Positions 48,701-60,900 of a stretch of 64,000 bases of DNA are shown here, one piece after another (the stretch's first letter is position 1; every line of letters begins with the position of its first letter). Location of the stretch: positions 320,001 to 384,000 of the forward strand of contig OZ005604.1 of the NCBI GenBank assembly GCA_963930655.1. The letters are read 5' to 3'. Made by a program: the position numbers and the translations under genes. The stretch comes from Myrica gale (Eukaryota > Streptophyta > Magnoliopsida > Fagales > Myricaceae). The notes beneath the pieces are model-generated. The model saw only the letters and a list, made by a program, of their open reading frames with translations. It ran no database searches and was not told the origin of the DNA.

Positions 48701-51700
48701 AGACAGAGTATGCTCTATTTCCTATTCATTTGACGACATCTGAAGTATATCATGTGTGTTGAAACTTGAAAGCTTATGCTTTTGATGATATTTTATTGTT
48801 TTTTGTCTGTATTTCGTTCTTTAGTGTTAACTCAACTATATTGTTAGCCCAAGTTTGTCACCTGGACTCACATATATTTCCAAAGCTGTGCCAGCATTCA
48901 GGTTAAGATATATTGAAGAGTGGGGTTGATCTGGGTTCAACTCTTTCTGCTGATTATGAAAACTAAAAGAAGTAAATTAATAGATAAAGAAAAATGGAAA
49001 ATACAAATGCCTGATGCAGCTTGCTTGGCAGGATAGTCGTTGCAGATCATCTTGGAACATGGTGAAAAGCTTGCTGGAATGATTCAACTGAGAGAACTCC
49101 AAAATGTGATTGGCCAGAACCGTTCAGCTGGAGTTAGTTCCTCCCATTCTAGTGCAGAGTCAAATGTCAGGTGCTTTTTGGGATCTTATTCAATTAGTTG
49201 GTGAGAGAGCCCGCCGAAATACTGTTCTTCTTATGGACAGAGATAATGCTGAAGTGCTCTACAGTAAAGTTTCCGATCTTGAAGAAGTGTTTTATTGCTT
49301 AGACAGACATCTTGATTATGTCATAAGCATAGAGCAGCCGCTCTGGATCCAGATCCAAAGAGCTTGTGAGCTCTCAAATGTTTGCATTACCATAGTTCAT
49401 GAGGCCATGCAGTTCAGAAACGAGAATCACTTGTGGTATCCACCACCTGAGGGCTTAACACCATGGTATTGTCAACCTGTGGTATGCAATGGGTTGTGGA
49501 GCATAGCTTCATTCATGCTTCAACTGTTGAATGCAGCATCTGGCATTGAGATGTCTGCAAAATCTGATCTATATACTTATGTAGAGGTGCTGAGTGAGGC
49601 TCTACTCGAGGTATATAGTGGTGCTGTCACTGCTAAGGTTGAGCGTGGTGAAGAACACAAAGGTCTATTAGATGAGTTCTGGAATAGGAGGGATACACTC
49701 CTGGACACCCTTTATCGACAAGTTCAGGATTTTGTGGATGATAAGCACCAGGTAAAATACTTTATTGTTTAAGATGTCATCATGTTTCTGTAGCTGATTA
49801 TTGTATAGATCCTTAAACTGCTTATCTTTGCAGGATCTGAATGGAGGATTTGCAGAGCCAAAAGAAGAAATCCTAAGGAAGCTTTGTTCACGTTTGCTTT
49901 CCATTGCCAAAAGGCATGAATCCTATGGAACTTTGTGGAGAATATGCTGTGATCTCAATGATTCAGTCCTACTTAGAGATCTTATGGTATGGATGTGGTT
50001 ATTTAACTGTTGCTTTTTCCCCTTTTCCAGATGGTAAATTCCAGGTTTTACTGCTGACTACCACTATCAACCTTCAAAGTTTTAAGAGGCATGAATGTTT
50101 TGAAATTTAGAATCTGCTTCTGAAGTATTAGCTTAATAATGTTCTGTTAACTTGTATCTTCTGGTTGCTTGTCTATGAGCTATTGAAAGTAGATACATAT
50201 ACGCTCTGCAATTTAGATCTGCACACGTCTTCTGGCATCTGGTTTTCTTAGTCTTAGTTGATGTTTGTGTTTATTCTCAAGAGTCTTTAATATTCTCACG
50301 CAGCATGAGAGCATGGGACCTAATGGAGGGTTCAGCTACTTTGTCTTTAAACAATTGTATGAGAAGAGACAATTTTCCAAGCTTCTAAGGCTTGGCGAAG
50401 AGTTCCCAGAAGAGCTATCTATTTTTTTAAGACAGCACCAGGAGCTTCTTTGGCTTCACGAAGTGTTCCTGAATCAATTTTCTTCAGCTTCTGACATTCT
50501 TCATGTATTATCTCTCTCATGTGATGAGAGTGCTATTTCAACTGCTGATGAGCAGGCAGACCCTGGCAGTGACATTTTGGAACCAAAATTGGCAGACAGA
50601 AAGCGCCTTTTGAATCTCTCAAAGATAGCTGCAAAAGCAGGTGCGAACTGCTGAATAGCTTTTTCATATGTTTTGTGGATACTATTTTTTAACTTCAGTG
50701 TGATCATGTCTCTCTTAATTACTTGCCCCTTTTCCTTCTTTTTTTTTGGGGGGGAGGGGGGGAGTGGTTGATTTTTATTAGTTTTCTGTTAATGGGCTAG
50801 TTTTTGGAATTCTGCAAAGGTGAGTTGAGACTCTTGACTCTTGAGGGAGGTTACTCAAACTTTTGCTTATGGTTAAAGTTGTTCCCTGCTCCTGGTCCCT
50901 GTTTTGCTCCTGTACAGATCCATTCTCTCATTCTTAGGTTGCTTTAATATATGTGGTCTTCAGACTAACTTTCATGAATGTCATACTATCCACTAAACGT
51001 TTCCTTTATTTTTTGCAAAAATTGACTTTTTTACCTTAATTTGAAATTAAGATTTTATCTTCGTAAAAATAACGGAGTGTGTAAAGTGTTTGAAATCATT
51101 AGTTAATATTAATTAATGAGTGTAATGTTACAAAAATAATAGTTTAAGATGCAAAGTATCAAGACTTTCATCATTAGAGAGTATGAAATATAGTTATCTC
51201 ATATGGTGGAGGAAGCTATGTCTCTAATTCTGATCACCTGAAATTATGTCTCCATAGCTCCTTGATTTAACATTCAGTTCTTAATAATCTAGAGTCCAAA
51301 GATATTTGAAGAACTAACATAAAAGGTCTAGTCATCATTTTTAACATCCTCAAGCCAAATGCTTACATGAATATAAAAACTAAAATGTAAAAGCAGTGAC
51401 GGAGATGTTAACTTTTTTGGTAAGACGTTTTTTGAAGTGTATTGGGAACTACAATCTAGCCACGAGAAAAACCAAATGTTACTAGGGAGAGAGAAAAGGC
51501 CGTGTGTATTGATGTCCAGAGAGTTTATTCTTGGTCTCTGTCTGTACTCCATGGTAGGGGAGGACAAATTCTATAATTAATTTGCTTCTAGTTCCCTGTC
51601 TTGCTGGTCAAATTATGGTATCGTGGTGTGGATAACCATCATCCTGATGCTTGTATTAGGGATCTTTTTGCTTCACAGACTATCAAAGATGTATTTGGAT

Positions 51701-52112
51701 TCTTGTTCTGATTATACTATTTGCTTCAGCAGCAGGTAAGGATGCCGATTTCGAGACAAAGTTGAAGCGCATTGAAGCGGATTTGAAAATTCTGAAATTG
51801 CAGGTGTGTTGTCTGTTAAGAAGATACAATGATGGCTATGTTTTTATACTTTAGTTGAACAGTCTTCCTAGTTATGTTCCTTTTTCTTTAACGCTTGGTA
51901 AATTATTAACCTTCAAAATTCACAAAACATGTTTAGGTGTTGATGAGATCTATTAAACCTAACATAACATTCATAAAGTATATGGGCGCTCCATTAATGT
52001 AGTCCTTAGGCTGTGCCTTCAAGTATTGGCTTGACATAATTGGCACCTTTTAAAGACCTTATGCCTATAAAACACTAATTTCCATTTTCTATGCTTGTCA
52101 ATGTTGTCATTC

Positions 52113-55100
52113 TGGGGGGGGGGGGCAGCATGTTAGGTGGTGTAGTATGGAGGCGGTGGGTGCTTCGGGTGGCATTTTACTCTTATGGGATTCGAGGGTG
52201 TTAGATATGGTGGACTCTTGTGTGGGTAGATTCTCTGTGTCGGTGGTATTTCGAAATATTGAGGATGGAGCTCAATGGATGTTCTCAGGGGTTTATGGCC
52301 CCAATGATGACTGCTGCAGGAGATTATTATGGGAGGAGTTGGCTGGCGTGTTCGCTTGGTGGAACCTTCCTTGGTGCATCGGAGGCGATTTCAATGTCAC
52401 TCGGTTTCCCAGTGAGCGTTCTGGGTTGGGCGGTTTGGGGAGAGGTATGGTGGATTTTTCAGATTTCATTGCTGATAACCAATTGGTGGATATTCCGATG
52501 TCGGGAGGCACTTTTACTTGGTCGAGTGGTAGAGCATTACAGTCTTGGTCAAGAATTGATCGCTTCCTTTTTAGTGCTGATTGGGAGTCCTTATTTCCTG
52601 ATATCCTTCAAAGGAGGCTTCCGCGATTGTTCTCGGATCATTTTCCCATCCTTTGTGAGATCGGTAAGCATGGTGGGGGTAAGAAACCTTTTCGCTTTGA
52701 GAATATGTGGCTTAAGGCGGAAGGTTTTCAGGATTTGGTGGGGGAGTGGTGGAGGTCTTATGATTTTGTTGGTTCCCCTAGTTTCATGCTTAATGCTAAG
52801 TTGAAGGCATTGAAGAATGATCTTATTAGGTGGAACCGGGAGGCCTTTGGCGATCTGAATTATAGGAAATCTCTGTTGATGGGTGAGTTATCTGGGTTGG
52901 ATGAGAGGGATGAGAGGGGGAATCTTGATGATGAGGGCAAAAGACGTATATTGGAGGTGTCTTCTGAACTGAATACTTTGATAGACATGGAGGAAACTAG
53001 CTGGAGGCAGAAGTCTCGTGCTTTGTGGCTTAAGGAGGGAGATAGGTGTACTCAGTTTTTTCATCGTATGGCCAACTTGAATCGTAGAATTAACTCGATT
53101 GACAGCTTGGAGGTGAATGGGGAGTTAGTGGAGGAGCCGGAGAGAATTTCTGAGGAGATTGTCAGTTATTATTGTTCCTTGTTTAAGGAGCCTTTCCGTT
53201 GGAGACCATCTCTGGACGATTTGGCGTTCGATTCCATTTCCGGGGTTGAGGCGGAGTGGCTTGAAAGACCCTTTGATGAGGAGGAAGTGACTAGTGTTGT
53301 GATGAGTCTTAATGGGGACAAGGCGCCGGGACCGGATGGCTTTACCCTTGCGTTTTTCCAATCTTGTTGGGAGGTGATCAAGGGTGATGTACTCTCTACT
53401 TTTAATGAGTTTGCGCAACATGAGAAGTTTGTTAAAAGCCTCAATGCAACCTTCATCGTGCTGATTCCCAAGAAAGTAGGCGCGGTCGAATTGAAGGACT
53501 TTCGCCCTATTAGCCTGGTGGGTGGGGTTTACAAAATTCTGGCTAAGGTGCTAGCGAACAGGCTGAAGGTGGTCTTGGGTGGTATCATCTCGCCCTCTCA
53601 GAATGCGTTTGTGAAAGGGAGACAGATTTTGGATTCCGTCCTTATAGCTAATGAGTGCATTGACTCCAGGATACGTTCCCATATCCCGGGTATGTTATGC
53701 AAGTTGGATGTTCACAAGGCCTATGATCACGTGAATTGGAGATTCCTTTTATACCTCTTGAGGAGGTGTGGATTTGGGAATAGGTGGTGTAGATGGATCG
53801 AGTTTTGCATTTCCACGGTAAGATATTTGGTGGTTGTGAATGGATCTCCTCATGGTTTTTTCGGTGGGTCTCGTGGGTTGCGTCAAGGTGATCCCCTCTC
53901 ACCTTTGTTGTTCGTTATTGTCATGGAAGCTTTCAGTAGGATGATGCAGATGTTGGTCGAACATGGTTCCGTTGAAGGCTTCGATGTGGGGATTGGTGGT
54001 AGAGGTGGGGTAAGCATATCTCATTTATTTTTTGCAGATGACACTCTCATTCTTTGTGGGGCTGATGAGGGCCAATTTCGACATCTGCGTTGTCTTCTAC
54101 TTTGTTTTGAGGCAGTGTCGGGTTTGAAGATTAATCTTTCCAAGTCTGAAGCCATCCCTATAGGTACCGTAGTTAATGTGCATGCTTTGGCTTCTATTTT
54201 GGGCTGCCAGGTTGCTTCTTTGCCTATCACTTATCTGGGCCTTCCCTTAGGGGCACCTTTCAAAAGTTCTCGCATCTGGAGTGATATTATCGAAAGGACG
54301 AAACGACGGTTGGCGAGGTGGAAACGGTGTTATCTCTCCAAGGGTGGTCGAATTACGTTAATCAAATCTACTCTATCTTGTCTCCCCACTTACTTTTTAT
54401 CGCTCTTTCCTATTCCTGTTGCGGTGGCTAATAGGCTGGAGAAGATTCAGAGGGATTTTTTATGGGGAAGTGATGATCGCGTGCAGAAATTTCATCTTGT
54501 GAAGTGGGAGAAAGTGTGTTCTCCTATTAGTAGTGGTGGGTTGGGTTTGAGGAGGCTTGTTTTGTTTAATAGGGCCCTTCTTGGAAAATGGCTTTGGAGA
54601 TTTGGGATCGAGCGTGATAGTTTGTGGAGAATTGTTATTATGGAAAAATATGGTTGTGTTTTGGGTGGGTGGCATACTCTGGTTTGTAATGGCTCTTATG
54701 GTGTTGGTCTTTGGAAGAACATTAGTAAAGGATGGGAATCCTTTGCTGAGAACATCCATTTTGAAGTAGGTAATGGTATGAGAGTTCGTTTCTGGATGGA
54801 TCGTTGGTGCGGCGACCGACCCTTAAAGGATATGTATCCTCAATTGTTTTCTCTCGCCTGCAATAAGGATGCTTTGGTTGCGGACTGCTTCGAGAGGGTT
54901 TCCGGAAGTGCTTCGTGGAATATTCAGTTTGTTAGGGGGGCAAATGATTGGGAGCTAGAGGAGTTTTCTGCGCTCTTCTCTTTACTTTACTCTAAAGTAT
55001 TGAGGACTCAAACTGAAGACAAGATGAGATGGGTGAGATCTAAAAGTGGTGTTTTTTCGGTGACGTCTTGGTATGCGTGTTTTGTTGGGGATCCCGATGG

Positions 55101-55691
55101 GAGATTCCCTTGGAGACAGATTTGGAGGTCTTTAGCCCCGCCTAGGGCATCGTTCTTTGTTTGGGAAGCCACCCATGAAAGCATCCTTACTACTGACAAC
55201 TTACGAAGGAGGGGAGTGTACCTGCTTGATTGGTGTTATCTTTGCAAGTGTGCTGGGGAGTCCGTTGAGCACATTCTTCTGCACTGTTCGGTTGCTAGGG
55301 ATTTGTGGTCCTTGGTGTTCTCTATATTGGATTATGATTGGGTGATGCCTAGGAGGATTGCTGATGTTTTATTGTGCTGGAATAGGGACTTTAAAGACCC
55401 TCGGGCCTTAGCTATTTGGAAAATGATCCCTACTTGTATTTGGTGGATGTTATGGCGAGAGAGAAATGGGAGATGCTTTGAGGGTGTGACTTTGTCCATG
55501 GAGAGTTTGAGGGGCAATCTTTTGCAGTCTTTGTGCTTGTGGGCGAGTACCATGTTGGGCTCTCCCTTTTTAGAGTTTTTAGATTTCATTAGTTTTCTCG
55601 CATGTATGACATAGAATATCAGTATAGTCCTTTGTACTGTTACTTCTATTTGGCTCCTTTCAATAAAATTGACTTACTTATCAAAAAAAAA
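52113..55691 (+). mobile_element. L1-type LINE, 5'-truncated, in a NUP133 intron
   Basis: A 3.6-kb element with a perfect 13-bp target duplication AATGTTGTCATTC (52100-52112 and 55692-55704). It starts at a run of 12 G, lacks ORF1 and the N-terminus of the endonuclease, and ends with a short 3' UTR (tcaataaaattgacttactt) and an A tail. Orientation is the same as NUP133. The clean duplication and the uninterrupted ORF point to a young insertion. Confidence 0.93.
52147..55614 (+). CDS. LINE ORF2 protein (endonuclease, reverse transcriptase)
   Basis: An open frame of 1155 codons. In-frame sequence continues upstream to about 52126 without an ATG, in line with 5' truncation, so the ATG at 52147 is only the first internal one. 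The order is C-terminal part of the APE-type endonuclease (about 1-180, GGDFNVTRFPSER and SDHFPIL), reverse transcriptase (about 390-680, with GDKAPGPDGF, GLRQGDPLSPLLF and the catalytic FADD near 629-632), then the zf-RVT region (about 1000-1060, CYLCKCAGESVEHILLHC). No stop or shift interrupts it. The missing endonuclease start makes autonomous movement unlikely. Confidence 0.9.
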   Translation: MEAVGASGGILLLWDSRVLDMVDSCVGRFSVSVVFRNIEDGAQWMFSGVYGPNDDCCRRLLWEELAGVFAWWNLPWCIGGDFNVTRFPSERSGLGGLGRGMVDFSDFIADNQLVDIPMSGGTFTWSSGRALQSWSRIDRFLFSADWESLFPDILQRRLPRLFSDHFPILCEIGKHGGGKKPFRFENMWLKAEGFQDLVGEWWRSYDFVGSPSFMLNAKLKALKNDLIRWNREAFGDLNYRKSLLMGELSGLDERDERGNLDDEGKRRILEVSSELNTLIDMEETSWRQKSRALWLKEGDRCTQFFHRMANLNRRINSIDSLEVNGELVEEPERISEEIVSYYCSLFKEPFRWRPSLDDLAFDSISGVEAEWLERPFDEEEVTSVVMSLNGDKAPGPDGFTLAFFQSCWEVIKGDVLSTFNEFAQHEKFVKSLNATFIVLIPKKVGAVELKDFRPISLVGGVYKILAKVLANRLKVVLGGIISPSQNAFVKGRQILDSVLIANECIDSRIRSHIPGMLCKLDVHKAYDHVNWRFLLYLLRRCGFGNRWCRWIEFCISTVRYLVVVNGSPHGFFGGSRGLRQGDPLSPLLFVIVMEAFSRMMQMLVEHGSVEGFDVGIGGRGGVSISHLFFADDTLILCGADEGQFRHLRCLLLCFEAVSGLKINLSKSEAIPIGTVVNVHALASILGCQVASLPITYLGLPLGAPFKSSRIWSDIIERTKRRLARWKRCYLSKGGRITLIKSTLSCLPTYFLSLFPIPVAVANRLEKIQRDFLWGSDDRVQKFHLVKWEKVCSPISSGGLGLRRLVLFNRALLGKWLWRFGIERDSLWRIVIMEKYGCVLGGWHTLVCNGSYGVGLWKNISKGWESFAENIHFEVGNGMRVRFWMDRWCGDRPLKDMYPQLFSLACNKDALVADCFERVSGSASWNIQFVRGANDWELEEFSALFSLLYSKVLRTQTEDKMRWVRSKSGVFSVTSWYACFVGDPDGRFPWRQIWRSLAPPRASFFVWEATHESILTTDNLRRRGVYLLDWCYLCKCAGESVEHILLHCSVARDLWSLVFSILDYDWVMPRRIADVLLCWNRDFKDPRALAIWKMIPTCIWWMLWRERNGRCFEGVTLSMESLRGNLLQSLCLWASTMLGSPFLEFLDFISFLACMT

Positions 55692-56204
55692 AATGTTGTC
55701 ATTCAGTCTGTCTATACCTGATCCTTTACTCTCTCTTTTTTTTATAAGCATACCTGATCCTTTACTCTGGCATTAGGTCAAAATGCAAAGCTCTCCTTGC
55801 ATGCTTTTGATGTGTTTGCATGGACAAGCTCCTCCTTTCGCAAAACCCACAGCAATATTTTGGAGGAGTGTTGGAAGAATGCTGCTGATCAGGACGATTG
55901 GAATCTACTATATCAATCATCTATAGTTCAAGGGTGGAGTGATGAGGAAACTTTTCTGAATCTTCTTTTCCAGGGTTATGGTCTCAATGCAGAGACCTTT
56001 GGAGAAGGTTTCGAGGAAGTTTTGCCTCTGAGACAAGAAAACGTGGAGCCTTTGGCCTTGAGGGATATCGGTTCTTCTGTTGAGGCAATACTGATGCAGC
56101 ACAAGGATTTCCCAGAGGCAGGCAAGCTGATGCTTACTGCTGTCACGTTGGGGAGTGTACAAGATGATACCAGACTGGAAGAGGTTCCTTCGCCTATGGA
56201 ATGA

Positions 56205-57946
56205 GGTTGACAAGAAACAATCATACCTATCAATTGTCAGCATAGCTTTTGAGTTCATACAATCAGCAATACATGTAGTCGATGTTTTTATTTTCTTTTT
56301 TCCCTTCTCTGCTACAAGCCAGCGTGTGTTTAACTTTTCCCTTGTAGAATTTAGGTGTAGTAATTTTTTTTTCTTCTTCGCAACATATGAACACTGTCAT
56401 TGATCATCTACTCTGCTAAACACAGCAAAGTCCTCACAGGTTACAATCTCAGATGGCACGTCGCCACTCAAAATATCCCGTACTACGTTACATGGTTCGG
56501 TGGTTAATTCCGTGTTTAAACGCCCTCTTCGTCGAATGCAGAAAAAAGGATAATCGGTGGTTATTTTTTTTTTCTTCGTGAATTGGGTTACGCGGCTGTT
56601 TTCACCATTTTTACTCGGTACGTGCAGCACACAGCTCTCCGAATGAACAAAGATTTTGCCATAAGCATCCATAAAACACGCTCGTCAATTTCCGGTCAAT
56701 TTGGAACAACGATATAGAAAGCGTGCTCTCTCTCTCTCTCTCACCAAGTTGCTCGTTGAGCTGCTTCCTCCACGTTTCGGGGATATTTCATCCTTCTCAT
56801 AAGCTTTTTCAGAACTATCCGAAGTTGCTCGGGTTGCTTCCTCCATGTTTCGGGGATATTTCACCCCTCGCATGATCTTTTTCAGAACTATCCCTTCTTG
56901 GAGTATGAGAGTTTTGACCCTCCTTGAACGTACTGTCTTCTGCAAGTTCGCGTAGTATTGCTAAAACAAAGATGAAGACCGTCATGCGCGAGATGATCGA
57001 AGCTAAAAGTCCAGGGGACCGCGTACTGCCACTCCATAAGTCTAGCCGCGTTACTGACTCGAGACTTTAATAACCAAGTTCACTTTTAAGAGCAGATCTA
57101 GAAAGGCGGAAGCCCACAAACACTACGCCGATCATGGCTTCCTTGGGTACAAAATTCTTTTAAGAGCAAAAAAAATTCCACAAGATTGTTTCCCCCTACG
57201 CGTAGTAGACGCGGTGACAAGTGGCGTAAGAACAATGGAGTTACCTCAAGGCCAGACGCGGTCGTCACCAGTGCCTGTGAAATTCATTGGCGATTTCCGA
57301 GCATTTTTTTTCTATGGTTTCCTGTGGGCTTGGGCAGTTTGGTGTGGGGCCAGTGAATTGTGCAATTTCTTTGACACTTGTACCAATCAATTTCTGGGTA
57401 ACTCCCAAAGTCTTCTCATCAAATTTTGGTCGCTGGGACCTTAGGGGACCTAGGGTGTTGGACAGCTATAAAGGGACATACCAGCACGGCCATTATCTTC
57501 ATCTCGAGTCACTTATCTATCTTTTGCCGTATTAGTATACACAAAATATTCTTTTCTTGGAAGGGGGGTGGGATAGGAAGATTTGCCTTAGAAAAAGAAA
57601 ATAGCTCGTTTTCTCTTTTCTTCATATAATTGCTTCCGTACGTAGTTTTGGTTGTACTCAGAATTTTTTCTCAGGCGTTATTCTCAGAGAGCGGCGAGAA
57701 TTCTTTAACCAGTGGAGATTTTCGACTACTTTGCAAACATGGGTGCTTTCTGCCGTTTTCTATTTTACAAGTTTCTATAATTAGAAAAAGGTATTTCTTT
57801 CTTTTCTAGGCTAGAAAGGGCCTTTTCACTCCCCGTCTCAGAAAAGAATAGAAAACACCGTGATAATCTTGGAGTTCTAGTTTTGTCATCTCCCAGCTAG
57901 ATCTTCGATTTTACCCCTGACAAGCAGTGCACGTACACTCAGAAAC
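56205..57946 (+). promoter_or_regulatory. Region upstream of the P-type ATPase gene
   Basis: No gene is supported. It holds a tandem repeat at 56747-56894 (listed) next to a CT microsatellite, and a TATAAAG at about 57467-57473 that could be a TATA box for the ATPase gene, though 475 bases from the ATG would require a long leader or leader intron. Confidence 0.35.
56747..56894. repeat. Two-unit tandem repeat of about 75 bp
   Basis: Units 56747-56822 and 56823-56894 both read agttgctcg ... cgtttcggggatatttca ... ctttttcagaactatcc with scattered differences. The minus-strand reading frame across it shows the same repeat and is not supported as a gene. Confidence 0.85.
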
Positions 57947-60900
57947 ATGTTCCAGTCAAACACCGAAAATGATCACCAAGTTGGTGATGAGAATGAAGAA
58001 AACACTCTTAGCGTTGGCTTACTCATCACCGGAAGCATCACCACCTCCACTGCTGGTGGAAAATACAGCCGGCTTTGGCGTCGAAGTCTATGTGTAGGCA
58101 TTTTCATCTCTCTCCGTAAAAACCTCATTCGTCAAGAATCTCCACCGCCGTCTCCAACCTATGTTCCTTGCCCGCAAGAACCTGTACCTGCTGCTGCTTC
58201 TGAACAACTCAGTCGAACCTCTTCGTCTCAATCCCGATGTGTGATTGATGTTCATGATAATGAGGAGGAGAAAGAGGCAAATGCAGAAGAAGTTGTTCAG
58301 ACAGTGAAAGAGAGGAACTTGAACTCTCTTAGGAGAATCGGTGGCGTTGACCGGGTTGCAGCACTTTTGGGTTGTAATGATGTGGAGGTAATAAAAATGG
58401 GATCGTCATTTTCAAAGCTAGCTTATTCTGTTGGACGACGGTGTGATTCATTTTTCCACTTAACAGCTAGGAATTGATGGCAGTCAAGACCAAGCGTGGA
58501 GCACCACCAACAACAACCCAGTTGATGAGAAAGACTTCTGGCACTTCTTCTTGAGGGCTTGTACCAGATTCTCAATTTTGCTCCTTTTGGTCTCAGCTGC
58601 GTTGTCCTTCGTTACTAATGATATAGAGCAAGGACTCAAAGATTCGTGGCATGATGGGGTTTGGTTACTGGCTGCTGTGGTCGTACTTGTTGCATTCGCT
58701 TCAGTAGGGAACTTTCTCCATGAAAAGAAAAGAGTAAAGAAGTTGTTGGAGAATATGAAAAAATTGGAAGTGAATGTCGTGAGAAGAGGAGAGACCCGGC
58801 GGGTTGCCATTTCTGATGTTGTACAGGGTGATATAGTGCTTTTGAAGGAGGATGATCGTGTTCCGGCTGATGGTTTGCTAGTGAGAGGGGATGACTTGGA
58901 GGTGGATGAGGTCATGAACTCCAAAATTGATCGTGACCAGAATCCCTTTCTTTTTGCAGGGTCAAAAGTTACCAAGGGTAGTGGTAGGATGCTTGTGACA
59001 TCGGTTGGTGCCAATACAGCTATGGGTAAGGCGCTGAGCTTGGTGACTCATGATCCCAATGAGAAGAGGCTGTTACAAGCTCGGATCGAGGAGCCAAATG
59101 ATTATAACGAAATATTTACTCTTTGTGTCAGTGTGGTTATTGCTCTCGCAGTGTTAATTCGCCTTTTATGCGGAAAACACAATAACAGCAAAGCTTCGCC
59201 GGAAACTAAGGTGAACGTTTCAGTGGACATGCTGATGAAGATCTTTGAGAGAATTTCACTGAAATCCAAAGGAAATATTTGGACTTTGGCGAGTGCTCTT
59301 ATTGCAGTGGTAATAGGAATTCAACATGGGATGCCTTTTGCAATCACAGCTTCTCTCTGTTACTGGAAGAAAAAGGTAGAGTCATGTGAGGTAGAAGTCC
59401 GGAATGTATCAGCTTGTGGCACAATGGGGCTGATTACAATCATCTACTTTGATGCAACGGGTTGGCTGAAGTGTAACGAGGTGAAGGTTGACACAGTTTT
59501 GATCGGCGAGAAAGCTATCAAAACACGTATGGACTTTGAAAAGGGACAATTTGTTCTTGAAGCTTTGCATCAAGGAATTGGTGTGTCGGTTGACTCGGTT
59601 CTTGTGCCCGAGATTTCTGTTAGCCCTAAAAGTGCACTTACTTCTTGGCTGGAATCAAAATTGGGTCTGAATATGGAGGTTTTGAGTCCAAACTTGGACA
59701 TTCTAAAGGATACAAAATTGAGCCCTGACAAGAAAGGTGCTGGGGTTTTGATCAAGAGTAAAGATAAGGACGACCAAACTCGGCACTTGCACTGGAGTGG
59801 GGCTGCGTCGTTCATATTGGAAAAGTGTTCACACTATTACGACAGCAGCGGTGGAATTCATGCTATGGCAGGTCAGAAAAGAAAGTTTGAGCAAGTGATT
59901 AAAGATATGGAAGATGGCGGTCTTATCCCCATTGCATTTGCTTATAACCAAAATGACGAGCAAGAACCTGTAGAAGAGGGGTTGAACTTGTTGGCACTAG
60001 TAGCTCTGAAATACTCATGTCAGGAAGAGATAAGATCAACAGTGGAAGATCTCAGAGAGGCTGGAGTATGCGTCAAGTTGTTTTCAGAGGATGAGCTCCC
60101 AGATGCGAAAGCCATAGCTTGTGGATTAGGAATCTATACTCCTGGTTCTAAGGATGTGGCAGTTGAAGGTGAAGAAACTAGAGACTTGAGAAGCTCTCGA
60201 AGGATAGAGAAGGTGGAACTCGCTACTGTAATAGCAAGTTGCCTCCCTGAGGACAAGCTTCGCATTATACAGCTATCGCAGCAGAAAGGTCATATCGTTG
60301 CTTTCTATGGAGGGGTGACCACACGTGACACTCTAGCTTTGAAAGAAGCCGAAGTGGGGATCACAGATTGCACCCGGAGCACTGAATTGGCAAGAGAGAG
60401 CTCTGATATTAAAGTCACAGGCCTTGGCTCACTAGTTACTATTGTGAAGTTTGGTAGATGTGTTTACCACAACATTCAGAAGTTCATTCAAATTCAGCTC
60501 ACCAATTGCATATCTGGGCTGCTAATTACCTTAGTGACAACAATCGGTACTGGAACATCCCCAATAACAGGATTGGAATTGTTTTGGGTGAATATGGTTA
60601 TGTGCCTTCTAGGTGGCCTAATGATGTCAATGGAATTAAAAGGTCAGGAACTCATGCGAACCAATAAACCAGCTGTAGGATCTCAGTCTCTTCTAACCAA
60701 GGTCGTGTGGAGAAAGATTGCCATTCAAGTCATCTGCCAGGCTTCCGTCTTGCTGAGTTTTCAGTTTATGGGACAAGCCATACCGGCCTGGAAAAATAAT
60801 GATACCCGGAAGACCATGATCTTCAATGCCTTTTTACTATGTCAAGTATTTTATCTATTCAATGCCATGGACCTAGTGGAGAAGGAAGTGTTGAGGGTTG

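Larger units (their letters stand above)
45934..56204 (+). pseudogene. NUP133: Nucleoporin NUP133, intron-containing, disrupted
   Basis: Homologous to plant NUP133, a scaffold subunit of the Y-shaped NUP107-160 complex. Exons readable: 45934-46126 (MFSPGIKRPN ... GTPAPWA), 46656-46780, 46878-48707, 49032-49751 (about), 49834-49985, 50304-50640, 51736-51803 and 55777-56204 (ends PSPME). Compared with the conserved protein I see a +2 shift (CT repeat) near 46100 in exon 1, a +1 shift near 46954, a -1 shift near 47588, an in-frame TAG near 49034, a -2 shift near 49166, and no exon for the segment expected between the last two exons. Introns are kept, so it is not a processed copy. Neighbouring genes have clean frames, so poor sequence alone is an unlikely cause, though not excluded. 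A LINE sits in the last intron. Confidence 0.8.

Noticed and set aside
49022-49040. Reading the NUP133 exon 4 start as a frameshift
   Set aside because: With the acceptor at 49031 the frame is kept and the lesion is an in-frame TAG instead.
56685-56945. 86-codon minus frame with a repeated peptide
   Set aside because: The repeat is explained by the 75-bp tandem duplication; no homologue recalled.
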